Assembly (NCBI RefSeq): GCF_036014175.1
Contig: NZ_CP107917.1
Span: forward strand, 5,146,001 to 5,210,000
DNA from: Streptomyces sp. NBC_00443
GTDB lineage: Bacteria > Actinomycetota > Actinomycetes > Streptomycetales > Streptomycetaceae
DNA length: 64,000 nt
Reading direction: 5' to 3'
Part shown: positions 33,762 to 42,315 of the stretch, one piece after another
Layout of the letters: every line of letters starts with the position of its first letter
How positions within the stretch are numbered: the stretch's first letter is position 1
Notes under the pieces: model-generated
What the model saw: only the letters and a program-made list of their open reading frames with translations
Database searches by the model: none
What the model was told of the DNA's origin: nothing
Translations under genes and position numbers: made by a program

Positions 33762-33936
33762 GTGGCGATTCTGGATCTCGCCGATTCCAAGATCCAGTGG
33801 GTCGAATCGCAGCGCTCCGGCGATTCGCGTGCGAGGCTGTCGCGTGAGGCATATGACCTGAGATCTCTGGGCCGTGACCGTCAGCGATGCGTCCGGCCGG
33901 GGAGGGGGCGCGACGATGTGCCGTGAGTGTGGAGAG

Positions 33937-33964
33937 GGCCCCGGCGCCACATGGCGCCGGGGCC
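33937..33964. terminator. Strong hairpin in the dmdR1-hydrolase gap
   Basis: GGCCCCGGCGCC-ACAT-GGCGCCGGGGCC is a perfect 12-bp stem with a 4-nt loop. It lies 230 bp beyond dmdR1. The 685-bp gap (33707-34391) holds no supported protein gene. Confidence 0.75.
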
Positions 33965-34130
33965 TGTCCTCCCCTGTGCTGACCCGGAGCCCCGAGCTCC
34001 CAGGGTCATTCCCCTCGGACCGGTTTCCCCGAGCGGTCCGCCTCCCGCTGAAGATCTCCCCTCGACGCCGGCGATCAATCCTTGAGGGGGGTCACTCGAA
34101 TGAGGGGTGTTGGCCGCGAGCGCCGTATTT

Positions 34131-34146
34131 TCGAATAGGGGTTCGA
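34131..34146. promoter_or_regulatory. LexA-like (SOS) box upstream of the hydrolase gene
   Basis: TCGAATAGGGGTTCGA is one base from the actinobacterial LexA consensus TCGAAC-N4-GTTCGA. A degenerate relative (TCGAATGAGGGGTGTT) lies at about 34096. The box is about 245 bp before the hydrolase start, so a transcript with a long leader or an unseen small gene would be the target. Confidence 0.5.
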
Positions 34147-34391
34147 TAGTCTGCGGTGACAGGTCAGGCGGAACGTGCGCTTCAGAAGTGTGCGCATAAG
34201 ATCACGTCAGACACACAGGACATGCACATCGCGTCCGGGGGCATTCACGACGCGTGCGACGCAGGTGGCACGTGGTGCTCGGGCGAGCGGCGGCAGATAC
34301 GGCAGGCACGACAGGTACGGCAAGCAGGACACGGTTCACAGGACCGGTCGGCTCGAGCGGTCCGAGCGGAGCTAGGGGGGTGCCAGGACCA

Positions 34392-35279
34392 ATGGTGCGG
34401 CGCATCGACGTGACCGGCGCGGGCGGCGTACGTCTCGCGGCCTGGGAGTTCGGCGACCCTCCCAAGACCGACACCGCCAGGGACCATGAGCGCACGCCCG
34501 GTGTGCTGTTACTGCACGGCCTGATGGGCCGCGCCTCGCACTGGGTGTCCACCGCCCGCTGGCTCTCCGAGCGACACCGTGCCGTGGCGCTGGACCAGCG
34601 CGGCCACGGCCGGAGCGAGAAGCCCTCGCAGGCCTCCTTCACGCGCGAGGCGTACGTCGACGACGCCGAGGCTGCCCTGGAGCAGCTGGGCCTCGACCCC
34701 GTCGTCCTCATCGGCCACGCCATGGGCGCGCTCACCGCCTGGCAGCTCGCCGCCAGGCGTCCCGACCTGGTGCGGGCCGTGATCATCTGCGACATGCGGG
34801 CGTCCGCGCTCGGCTCGGCCTCGCAGCGGGAGTGGGCGGACTGGTTCAGGGCCTGGCCCATGCCCTTCGCCACGCTGGCCGATGTGCGCAAGTGGTTCGG
34901 TGAGGACGACCCCTGGGTCGAGCGGCCGAATCCCGCGCGGGGTGAGTTCTACGCCGAGGTGATGCACGAGTGCGAGGACGGGTGGCGGCCCGTTTTCGAT
35001 CCGGACCAGATGCTCAGGTCCCGGGAGACGTGGGTGTTCGACGCGCACTGGGAGGAGCTTGCCCAGGTGCAGTGTCCGGCGCTGGTCGTGCGCGGGCTGG
35101 ATGGTGAGCTGGGGCGGGCCGAGGCGCAGGAGATGGTGCGGGTGCTGCCTCGGGGGGAGTATGCGGAGGTGGCCGAAGCGGGTCACCTTGTGCATTACGA
35201 CCAGCCCGAGGGGTGGCGCGCGGCGATCGAGCCGTTCTTGGATGCGGTGCGCTCCGCTGGTGACGCCGGGCGCCTGTGA
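34392..35279 (+). CDS. Alpha/beta-hydrolase-fold protein lacking the nucleophile serine
   Basis: A 295-residue protein with the hydrolase core: VLLLHGLMGRASHW (oxyanion region), VALDQRGHGRSEKP, the nucleophile elbow VVLIGHAMGALTAW, the acid segment VVRGLDGELG and the histidine in EAGHLVHYDQPEGW. At the elbow the expected Ser is Ala110, so classical esterase chemistry is unlikely. It may be a cofactor-free lyase, dioxygenase-like enzyme or binding protein. Codon 40 (34509-34511) is TTA, so expression should depend on bldA. ATG 34392 follows AGGGGGGTGCCAGGACCA. Confidence 0.85.
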   Translation: MVRRIDVTGAGGVRLAAWEFGDPPKTDTARDHERTPGVLLLHGLMGRASHWVSTARWLSERHRAVALDQRGHGRSEKPSQASFTREAYVDDAEAALEQLGLDPVVLIGHAMGALTAWQLAARRPDLVRAVIICDMRASALGSASQREWADWFRAWPMPFATLADVRKWFGEDDPWVERPNPARGEFYAEVMHECEDGWRPVFDPDQMLRSRETWVFDAHWEELAQVQCPALVVRGLDGELGRAEAQEMVRVLPRGEYAEVAEAGHLVHYDQPEGWRAAIEPFLDAVRSAGDAGRL

Positions 35280-35289
35280 GCTCGGTGCG

Positions 35290-35420
35290 TGCTGAGCGAC
35301 GGCGGCTGCGGGTTGTTCGTGGCTTGTCGCGCCCACGCGGCGGAGCCGCATATCGATACAGCCCCGCGCCCCAAGGGGCGTTGCGGAGCCGCATGTCGAA
35401 AACGGCCCCGCGCCCCGAGA
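35290..35420 (-). repeat. Dispersed intergenic repeat, copy 2 (one and a half units)
   Basis: Reverse-oriented relative to copy 1. It reads, on the minus strand, GGGGCGCGGGGCTGTATCGA, ATGCGGCTCCGCCGCGTGGG, GCGCGACAAGCCACGAACAA. A second partial unit (GCGGAGCCGCATGTCGAAAA, then CGGCCCCGCGCCCCGAG) lies at 35384-35420. It follows the hydrolase and probably ends both converging transcripts. Confidence 0.75.
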
Positions 35421-35457
35421 AGGCGGCGTTGCAGGCCCCCTGGGTCAGCAGGGCCCG

Positions 35458-37050
35458 CTATCCCTTGCTCACCGCCGTCAGGATCTCCGGCAGGCGGGCC
35501 GCTGTCCTCGGAGCCGCCAGCCGTAGGCCCAGCAGCGTGACCGCCGCCCCGTAAGCCGCTCCGCCCGGCAGCAGCAGCCAGGTCCAGTCGTCCCCGCCGT
35601 CGCTCACGTTGAGCCAGATCGTCACCGCGATCACGGGAGCGCACAGAAGGGCCGCCGCGATCATGCCGCCGAAGATCGAGATCCACGCGAGGCCCGTCTG
35701 GCCGGGGGCGACGTTCTTGTAGCCCTCCTGAGGGATGGAGTAAGGGAAGCGGGCCGAGGTCCAGGCGCCGGTCGCCAGCATGGCGCCGAGGAGGGCGAAG
35801 GACAGGCCGAGGACCTCGGGCAGCCTGCGCCAGTCGCCGAGGAGCGCTGTCGTCAGGACGGTGACGAGGACGGCGTACGGGAGGGTGATCAGCAGCAGGG
35901 CCAGGGCCCGGCCGCGCAGCTCGACGTAGGCGTCCCGGGGGGACGAGATCGTCATCGCGACCATCCAGAACGCGGACGTGTCCTGCCCGAACTGGTTGTA
36001 CATCTGGATGCCGAGCATCCCTGCCGCGAAGCAGGCGAAGTAGATCGAGCCGGTGCCCTGCAGGGCGTTGAACAGCGGCACGATCAGGCCGATGGCGAGC
36101 GAGGTCACCCATGCCGCCTTGGTCTTCGGGTCGCGCCAGACGTAGCGCAGGCTGCGTTCCATGACGGTCCCGGTGCGGCCGGGCGGGAGGAGGCGGGTGA
36201 GGCCCGTCGAGTTCCGTTCGCGTACGGCGGACTCCGTGACCGCCTGGAGCGTGGAGCCGTCGGGGGACGTCATCAGCCGGGTCAGGTGACGTGACCATAC
36301 GGCGATCAGCGCCACCAGCGCGCCTGCACTCAGGGCGAGTTGGAGGAGACCGGTCCCGTACTCCCCCTCGCTCACCGACTCCACCGCCCCGATCGCGGAC
36401 GCCGGCGGCACCCACCGCAGCACATCCGCCGCCGGATCGAGCTGGGCGAGCCCCGACGAACCCAGGCGCTGCGCACCGAAGTTCACGACCTGTGCCCCGA
36501 TCGCGACGACCAGTCCGCTCAGCACCGCCAGATCACGTCCCTTACGGCTGGTCAGCAGCCGGATGTTGGCGGCGGCGACGGCCCGCGCGAGCGCCACGCA
36601 CACCAACAGGGCCAGCACGACGGCGATCACCGCGACGACGTACGCCGTTCCGCCCCGCGCGAGCGCGATCACCGAACCGGTGAACAGGCACAGGGTGAAC
36701 AGGGGGCCGATGCCGACGAGGGAGGCCGCGAGCAGGGCTCGCACCAGGGGCTGGGGGCGCAGCGGCAGCATCACCAGCCGGGTCGGGTCGAGGGTCTCGT
36801 CGCCGCCGGGGAAGAACAGCGGCATCACGGCCCAGCCGAGCGCCAGGACGGCCACCAGAAGCACGACCACCGAGTCGGCGTGCGCTGTGCCGCGCAGCAT
36901 GATCAGGCCGAGCAGTTGCAGCGCCGCGAAGATCAGGACCACGACGGCCGAGGCGATGTAGGCGGCCCGCCGGCCACCGGACTGGCGCAGGCCGTTCCGC
37001 AGCAGCGACAGCTTCAGCCGTACGACGACTCCGGTCACGTCGGCGCTCAT
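35458..37050 (-). CDS. ABC exporter permease, large
   Basis: A 530-residue membrane protein with about twelve predicted helices in two halves, around a cytoplasmic stretch (VTESAVRERNSTGLTRLLPP). I recognise no enzymatic domain. The size and layout match large ABC-2-like permeases that work with a single ATPase. The ATPase gene lies immediately upstream and overlaps it by four bases (37047-37050), so the pair forms one exporter of unknown substrate. Confidence 0.82.
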   Translation of the reverse strand: MSADVTGVVVRLKLSLLRNGLRQSGGRRAAYIASAVVVLIFAALQLLGLIMLRGTAHADSVVVLLVAVLALGWAVMPLFFPGGDETLDPTRLVMLPLRPQPLVRALLAASLVGIGPLFTLCLFTGSVIALARGGTAYVVAVIAVVLALLVCVALARAVAAANIRLLTSRKGRDLAVLSGLVVAIGAQVVNFGAQRLGSSGLAQLDPAADVLRWVPPASAIGAVESVSEGEYGTGLLQLALSAGALVALIAVWSRHLTRLMTSPDGSTLQAVTESAVRERNSTGLTRLLPPGRTGTVMERSLRYVWRDPKTKAAWVTSLAIGLIVPLFNALQGTGSIYFACFAAGMLGIQMYNQFGQDTSAFWMVAMTISSPRDAYVELRGRALALLLITLPYAVLVTVLTTALLGDWRRLPEVLGLSFALLGAMLATGAWTSARFPYSIPQEGYKNVAPGQTGLAWISIFGGMIAAALLCAPVIAVTIWLNVSDGGDDWTWLLLPGGAAYGAAVTLLGLRLAAPRTAARLPEILTAVSKG

Positions 37051-37814
37051 CGGGCCCCGCCGAGCCAGTCGAGGTCGGACCCGGTGTCGCGGGCGTTCGC
37101 GCCGACGAGTTCGAGGAACGCCTGCTGCAGCGAGGCCGCGTCGCCGCGGACCTCGGCGAGGGGGCCGTGCGCCCGGATGCGCCCGGCGGCCATGACGGCG
37201 ACCCAGTCACACAGTGACTCGACAAGCTCCATGACGTGGGAGGAGAAGACGACGGTCGCGCCGGAGGCGGTGTAGCGCTCCAGGACGCCCCGGATGGTCT
37301 GGGCGGAGACCGGGTCGACGCCCTCGAACGGCTCGTCCAGGAACAGCACTTCGGGATTGTGGAGCAGCGCCGCCGCGAGGCCGATCTTCTTGCGCATACC
37401 GGTCGAGTAGTCGACGACCAGCTTGTGCTGCGCCCCCGCCAGATCGAGCACGTCCAGCAGCTGGGTGACCCGCTTGTCGACCTCGGCGCCGGGGAGCCCG
37501 CGCAACCGCCCCGTGTACGCGAGCAACTCCCGCCCGGAGAGCCGCTCGAAGAGCCGAAGCCCTTCGGGCAGCACCCCGATCCGCGCCTTCACCTCGACCG
37601 GGTCCCGCCAAACGTCGTGCCCGACGACCTCGACGGACCCCTGATCGGGCCGGAGCAGGCCGGTCACCATGGAGAGGGTGGTGGTCTTCCCGGCCCCGTT
37701 GGGGCCCACGAGCCCGATGAACTTCCCTGCGGGCAACTCCAGATCAATCCCGGCAACGGCAACTTGCTGCCCGAACCGCTTCCAGAGCCCACGCACACTT
37801 ACGGCCGACGTCAT
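37047..37814 (-). CDS. ABC transporter ATP-binding protein
   Basis: A 255-residue ATPase: Walker A GPNGAGKTT, Q-loop in the segment RIGVLPEGLRLFERLSG, signature region VDYSTGMRKKIGLAAALL, Walker B EVLFLDEPFEGVDP and the H-loop in FSSHVMELVESL. In the signature, the usual LSGGQ is STGMR, as in other exporters of this class. I prefer ATG 37814 to the TTG at 37823, since the latter abuts a dispersed repeat. It is coupled to the permease gene that follows. Confidence 0.88.
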   Translation of the reverse strand: MTSAVSVRGLWKRFGQQVAVAGIDLELPAGKFIGLVGPNGAGKTTTLSMVTGLLRPDQGSVEVVGHDVWRDPVEVKARIGVLPEGLRLFERLSGRELLAYTGRLRGLPGAEVDKRVTQLLDVLDLAGAQHKLVVDYSTGMRKKIGLAAALLHNPEVLFLDEPFEGVDPVSAQTIRGVLERYTASGATVVFSSHVMELVESLCDWVAVMAAGRIRAHGPLAEVRGDAASLQQAFLELVGANARDTGSDLDWLGGAR

Positions 37815-37823
37815 GGGTGCCAA

Positions 37824-37875
37824 CCTAAAGGGGCGCGGGGCTGTTTCGGTATGCGGCTCCGTCGCGTGGGTTCAG
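37824..37875 (+). repeat. Dispersed intergenic repeat, copy 3 (partial)
   Basis: AAAGGGGCGCGGGGCTGTTT, then CGGTATGCGGCTCCGTCGCG, then TGGGTTC lie between the ABC ATPase start and the primase-like gene. The gene's last bases lie within the repeat. Confidence 0.7.
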
Positions 37876-38525
37876 CGGTCCCGCCCACAGGCATACGCGA
37901 GCGGCGAGATCAACTCCTCCGCGTCCGGCAGCCACCGATTGGCCGGCGTAGGCCGGCAGGCCCACTGCACAGCCCCCCGAGACCCGAACCGAGTCGGCGG
38001 CCCGGCGACCCACGCGCCCTCTCCGAGCGCGACCAGATCCAGCGAGCCGACGGACCAGCCCAGCTTGCGCACCAGCTCGGGCACCTTCACCGATGCCCCC
38101 GGCAGCACGAAGAAGTGCATCCGGCGGTCCGGCGCCAACGTCACCGGCCCCAGCGTCAGTTCCATCCGCTCCATACGGGCCAGGGCGAGAAACCCGGCCG
38201 TCTCCGGGACGGAGATCGCGTCGAAGGTGCGCCCCGTCGGCAGCAGGATCGACGCGTTCGGCTGCTTCTGCCACATCCGGCGGGCGACCGTCGCGCTCCC
38301 GGTCGCCTGTGTCGCCCAGTCCGGGCGTGCGGGGTGCGCGCCGGGCGCGGGGCAGGCGGTGTCGCTGCAGGAACAGAGCTGCACGCCGTCCACGGCCTCC
38401 AGCCAGGTCCCGGGGAACACGTCCCAGTGACGCTCCTCGGCGTAGCGAACGGCGGTCTCCAGCAGCGTTTCGCCGCGCTGCTTGGGAATCTGTGCGGCTT
38501 CGGTGGCCGGGATCGTCTCTTCCAC
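37872..38525 (-). CDS. Bifunctional DNA primase/polymerase-family (Prim-Pol N-terminal) protein
   Basis: A 217-residue stand-alone protein resembling the Prim-Pol domain found in plasmid and phage primases. Segments are AVRYAEERHWDVFPGTWLEA, CSCSDTACPAPGAHPARPDW (the Cys/His-rich loop) and NASILLPTGRTFDAISVPE. Later parts (RMHFFVLPG, GSLDLVALGEGAWVAGPPT) fit chromosomal Streptomyces members whose role is not established. No helicase domain is attached. GTG 38525 follows GCGGGAG at 11 nt; an earlier GTG at 38549 is possible. Confidence 0.7.
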   Translation of the reverse strand: MEETIPATEAAQIPKQRGETLLETAVRYAEERHWDVFPGTWLEAVDGVQLCSCSDTACPAPGAHPARPDWATQATGSATVARRMWQKQPNASILLPTGRTFDAISVPETAGFLALARMERMELTLGPVTLAPDRRMHFFVLPGASVKVPELVRKLGWSVGSLDLVALGEGAWVAGPPTRFGSRGAVQWACRPTPANRWLPDAEELISPLAYACGRDR

Positions 38526-38850
38526 GCCCAACACAACTCCCGCACCCACCTGTAGTTACGGCGTAGCGCGCGCGGGGGAGGAGCATTGATTCCTCATCTG
38601 GGGCGCATGGGTGCACGTGTGGGGGCGCGCGGGAGGATCCGTGGCCGGAGCTGGGTAGCCCACTGTGGGGTCGGCTTCCGCCTTTACCCCGGCAATCCTC
38701 ACAAGCCTCGCATTTTCGGTATGCCGACGGGGCATTGATCTTCACGGCCGGAAACTTGCGGTGCACAGCCAGTGCCCCGGGCCGGATCCGGTGGTGGAAG
38801 ACACATCAACTCGGTGCGTGGGCAGGCACCGCAGCCACAGGGGGTACGCC
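38526..38850. other. Gap between the primase-like and NsdA-type genes
   Basis: A 325-bp divergent promoter region with no gene that I can support. It ends with AGGGGGTACGCC, the ribosome-binding site of the next gene. I found no clear -10/-35 pair or palindrome. Confidence 0.5.
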
Positions 38851-40235
38851 ATGGCCGCAAGGCCTCTCGTCGCGCGACAGCCGAACGAACGGCTGCAGGC
38901 GCTCATCCAGGAAGCGGGCTGCTCGAACGCCGGGCTGGCCCGCCGGGTCAACATGTGCGGTGCCGAGCACGGCCTCGATCTGCGCTACGACAAGACATCC
39001 GTGGCCCGTTGGCTGCGCGGACAGCAGCCGCGGGGACGGGCGCCGGCGATCATCGCGGAGGCACTCGGCCGCAAGCTGGGCCGTACGGTCACGATCGACG
39101 AGATCGGCATGGCCAACGGCAAGAACCTCGCGTCCGGCGTCGGTCTCCAGTTCTCGCCGACGGTACTGGGGGCCATCGAGCAGGTCTGCGAGCTGTGGCG
39201 CAGCGACGTCGGGCGCCGGGACTTCCTGTCCGGCTCGTCCGTCGCCGCGTCCGCGCTGGTCGAGCCCAGCCGCGACTGGCTGATCTCGTCGCCCGACTCA
39301 CAGGTGGCGCGCTCGGCGGGGCCGCGGGTGGGGCAGTCCGATGTGCAGGCCGTGCGCGCGATGACTCAGGCGCTCGTGGACCTGGACCATCAGTACGGCA
39401 GCGGGCATGTGCGCCCGGTCGTCGTGCACTACCTGAACAGTGTCGTCTCCGGGCTGCTGGCCGGGTCGTACCGGGAGGCGGTCGGGCGGGAACTCTTCGC
39501 CGCCGTCGCGCGGTTGACCGAGCTCGCCGGGTACATGGCGATCGACACCGGGCAGCCGGGGCTCGCCCAGCGGTACTACATCCAGGCGCTGCGGCTGGCG
39601 CAGGGGGCGGGAGACCGGGGGTACGGCGGGTACGTGCTGGCCGCCTCCATGAGCCACCTCGCCGCGCAGCTCGGGAACCCGCGCGAGATCTCGCAGCTCG
39701 CGAGGGCGGCGCAGGAGGGGCGCGGGGGCGCGTGACGCCGCGCGCGGAGGCCATGTTCTACGCGGCCGAGGCGCGAGGGCATGCACTGATGGGCGACGCG
39801 CGCGCCGCCCAGGTGGCGTCCGGACGTGCCGTGACCGCACTGGAGACGGCGGATCCGGAGTCCGGGGACGACCCGGCGTGGATCGCGCACTTCGACGAGG
39901 CCTATCTCGCCGACGAGTTGGCGCACTGCCACCGCGACCTCGGCCAGGCCGAGGCGGCGGCGCGGCGCGCGGAGGAGTCGCTGTCCGGCCTCCCGGAGAC
40001 GAAGGCGCGGCGCCGGGCGATCGGCTATGTGCTGCTCGCCACAGCGCAGGTGCAGCAGCGCGAGGTCGAGCAGGCCTGCCATACCGGTCTGAAGGCCGTG
40101 GAACTGCTGGAGACCCTGCGCTCCAACCGGGGCGCCGAGTATCTGGAGGACTTCCAGCAGCGCCTGGAGCCGTACCGGGACGAGCCGGTGGTCAGGGAGT
40201 TCGGGGCGCGGCTGGACCTTCCCGCAGCAGCGTGA
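38851..40235 (+). CDS. NsdA-type helix-turn-helix/TPR-like regulator, one-base frameshift
   Basis: From ATG 38851 the frame encodes LVARQPNERLQALIQEAGCS and a helix-turn-helix (NAGLARRVNMCGAEHGLDLR, KTSVARWLRGQQP) through PREISQLARAAQEG, then stops early. The natural continuation RGRVTPRAEAMFYAAEARG to RLDLPAAA lies in another frame. One extra G in GAGGGGCGCGG near 39716 restores 461 residues, the normal family length. NsdA-family proteins repress antibiotic production and development in Streptomyces. The C-terminal half is tetratricopeptide-like. Either a real mutation or a base-calling error explains the break. Confidence 0.8.
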
Positions 40236-40437
40236 AACCGCGGGGTACCAGGGCGTGAACGACAGGGAAACGAAGGTGCCGGTTACGAAAGGGGGACGTA
40301 TATAGCGGATGGGGGCCCGGAATTGTTACTGCGGTCACAGGGATCCAGGTCACGTCCTGGGCAGCGTGGCACCCGGATCGGCGGAGCCGGTAGCGTGACC
40401 CGACGATTCACAAGGTCCCCCATTAGTAGGAGTCCCG

Positions 40438-42273
40438 GTGACGCAGAGTGGACGGGGCGAGGAGCCCTCGGCGCGGCCCGCGCGCGAAGGCATCGTGCTG
40501 CCCTCGGACGGCGGTGAGCCGCTGCTGCCGGGTATGACCGGCGCGCAGGCCGCCCGGCCGACGTCGGTACCGGCCGCGCCGCCGACCGCACCCCCGCCCT
40601 CGGCACCGCCCGGCGGGCAGGCCTGGGGCACCCCCTGGGGACCCGACCAGAACCAGTACTCGGCCCCGCCACCGGCCGCGCCGGGCCAGGCCTGGGGCAC
40701 CCCGCCCGACCAGTCCTGGGGCGGACAGGAACAGCAGTACCAGTCGCCGCCCCCGCAGCAGTGGGGCGCTGCGCCGGACGCCGGCGGGGGTGTGCAGGGC
40801 GCGCCGTCGTACGGCCATGGCGACCCGGCCGGGTCGCAGATGCCCGCGCCGCAGCAGCCGTACGGGCACGGCGGTCCGCCGTCGGCGCCGCTGCCGCCCG
40901 CGGGCGGTCAGGGATACGCGAGCGCGCCGCTGCCGCCCGAGGGGCAGCACGGCACGCATGGGGCGCTTCCCGCCGGTGCGCAGACGTACGGCGCTCCCGG
41001 CCACGGCGGCGCTCTGCCGTCCGCCGGGCACGGTGACCCGGGCCCGCGGTACGGAGCCCCGGGCTCCAACGCGTCCTTCCCGCAGGCCGGTTCGGGCGGC
41101 TACGGGGCGCCGGTGCCCCCGGCCGACGAGGGCGCCACTCAGTACATACCGCCGGTCGCCGCCGCCCCAGGGGGAGCGGACGACCAGGCCACCCGTTACA
41201 TACCGCCCGTCGCCGCACCCGCCGCCGACGAAGGGGCGACGCAGTACATCCCGCCGGTGGGGCCCGGGGCGTTGCCGCCCGAGGCGCCCAGCGAGCACAC
41301 GCAGGTCCTGGGGCGGGCCCGGCAGGGCGGCGGTGCCGGTCCGATGCCGGCCGCTGCCGGGAGCGAAGCCGACGCCACGCAGTACCTCCCGCCCGTGACG
41401 GGGCAGCCGGGCGGGGCGCCGCAGGCGGGGCAGGGCCGGCAGCCGCTGTCCGACTTCGACAACCTCTTCCGCAGCGAGCCGGGCGGTGCGGCCCCGGCCG
41501 GTGCCACCCAGCAGATGCCGCGCTTCCAGCAGCCCCAGCCGCAGCCGCAGGGCCGGCACGAGTCGGGATACTTCCCGCCCGGCCCGTCCGGCCCGGACAC
41601 CGACAACCTCGGCCGGGGAGGCCGCGGTGGCGGCCGTACGAGGTCCAAGGTGCCGCTCATCGCGGCCGTCGGTATCGGGATCGCCGTCCTCGGCATCGGT
41701 GCGGGCGCGATGCTCGCCGGCGGGGGCGGGGACGATCCGAAGGGCGACGACAACAAGCCCGTCTCCGCCACGGCCCCGGCGACCGAGGGTTCGGCGTCGC
41801 CGGCCGACGATCCGGCCGAGCAGCAGGCGATCGCGCTGGACAAGCTGCTGGCCGACAGCGGCGACAGCCGTACCGCCGTGATCAACGCGGTGGCCGCCGT
41901 GAAGACCTGCGGCAACCTCGCTCAGGCCGCCACGGACCTGCGGGGCGCGGCCAAGCAACGCAACCAGCTGGTCACCGACCTGTCCAAGCTCTCCGTCGGC
42001 CAGCTCCCGAGCCACACCGAGCTGACCACCGCGCTGAACAAGGCGTGGCAGGCGTCGGCGTCCGCCGACAACCACTACGCGGCGTGGGCGGACCAGGTGG
42101 CGGCCAAGAAGGGGCAGCTCTGCAAGAAGGGCCAGGCCCGCTCCACCGGCCAGACCCAGGCCGGCAACCGCGCGAGCGGCACCGCCAGCACGGAGAAGAA
42201 GACGGCCGCGCAGCTGTGGAACACGATCGCCAAGAAGTACGGCCTGACCGAGCGCCAGCCCACCCAGCTGTAG
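40438..42273 (+). CDS. Proline-rich single-pass membrane protein with ATQYIPPV repeats
   Basis: A 611-residue protein. The long N-terminal cytoplasmic part (about 1-400) is Pro/Gly/Gln-rich and disordered. It contains four spaced motifs ATQYIPPV, ATRYIPPV, ATQYIPPV and ATQYLPPV plus EHTQVLGR. One membrane helix follows (about 402-422, VPLIAAVGIGIAVLGIGAGA). The outside domain of about 180 residues is helical, with one Cys pair region (VKTCGNLAQAA, KGQLCKKGQ). The Thr-containing repeats resemble kinase/FHA docking sites. The function is unknown. GTG 40438 follows TAGGAGTCCC. Confidence 0.8.
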   Translation: MTQSGRGEEPSARPAREGIVLPSDGGEPLLPGMTGAQAARPTSVPAAPPTAPPPSAPPGGQAWGTPWGPDQNQYSAPPPAAPGQAWGTPPDQSWGGQEQQYQSPPPQQWGAAPDAGGGVQGAPSYGHGDPAGSQMPAPQQPYGHGGPPSAPLPPAGGQGYASAPLPPEGQHGTHGALPAGAQTYGAPGHGGALPSAGHGDPGPRYGAPGSNASFPQAGSGGYGAPVPPADEGATQYIPPVAAAPGGADDQATRYIPPVAAPAADEGATQYIPPVGPGALPPEAPSEHTQVLGRARQGGGAGPMPAAAGSEADATQYLPPVTGQPGGAPQAGQGRQPLSDFDNLFRSEPGGAAPAGATQQMPRFQQPQPQPQGRHESGYFPPGPSGPDTDNLGRGGRGGGRTRSKVPLIAAVGIGIAVLGIGAGAMLAGGGGDDPKGDDNKPVSATAPATEGSASPADDPAEQQAIALDKLLADSGDSRTAVINAVAAVKTCGNLAQAATDLRGAAKQRNQLVTDLSKLSVGQLPSHTELTTALNKAWQASASADNHYAAWADQVAAKKGQLCKKGQARSTGQTQAGNRASGTASTEKKTAAQLWNTIAKKYGLTERQPTQL

Positions 42274-42290
42274 TTCGGGGTGGGGTCGTC

Positions 42291-42315
42291 GACCGCCCGG
42301 AAGGGCCGGGCGGTC
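42291..42315. terminator. Bidirectional hairpin terminator
   Basis: GACCGCCCGG-AAGGG-CCGGGCGGTC is a perfect 10-bp stem between converging genes. Its right arm reaches the stop codon of the solute-binding gene. Confidence 0.8.

Noticed and set aside
40423..42075. A 550-codon minus-strand frame across the Pro-rich membrane protein
   Set aside because: Low-complexity Gly/Arg/Val content arising from the GC-rich repeats of the sense gene.
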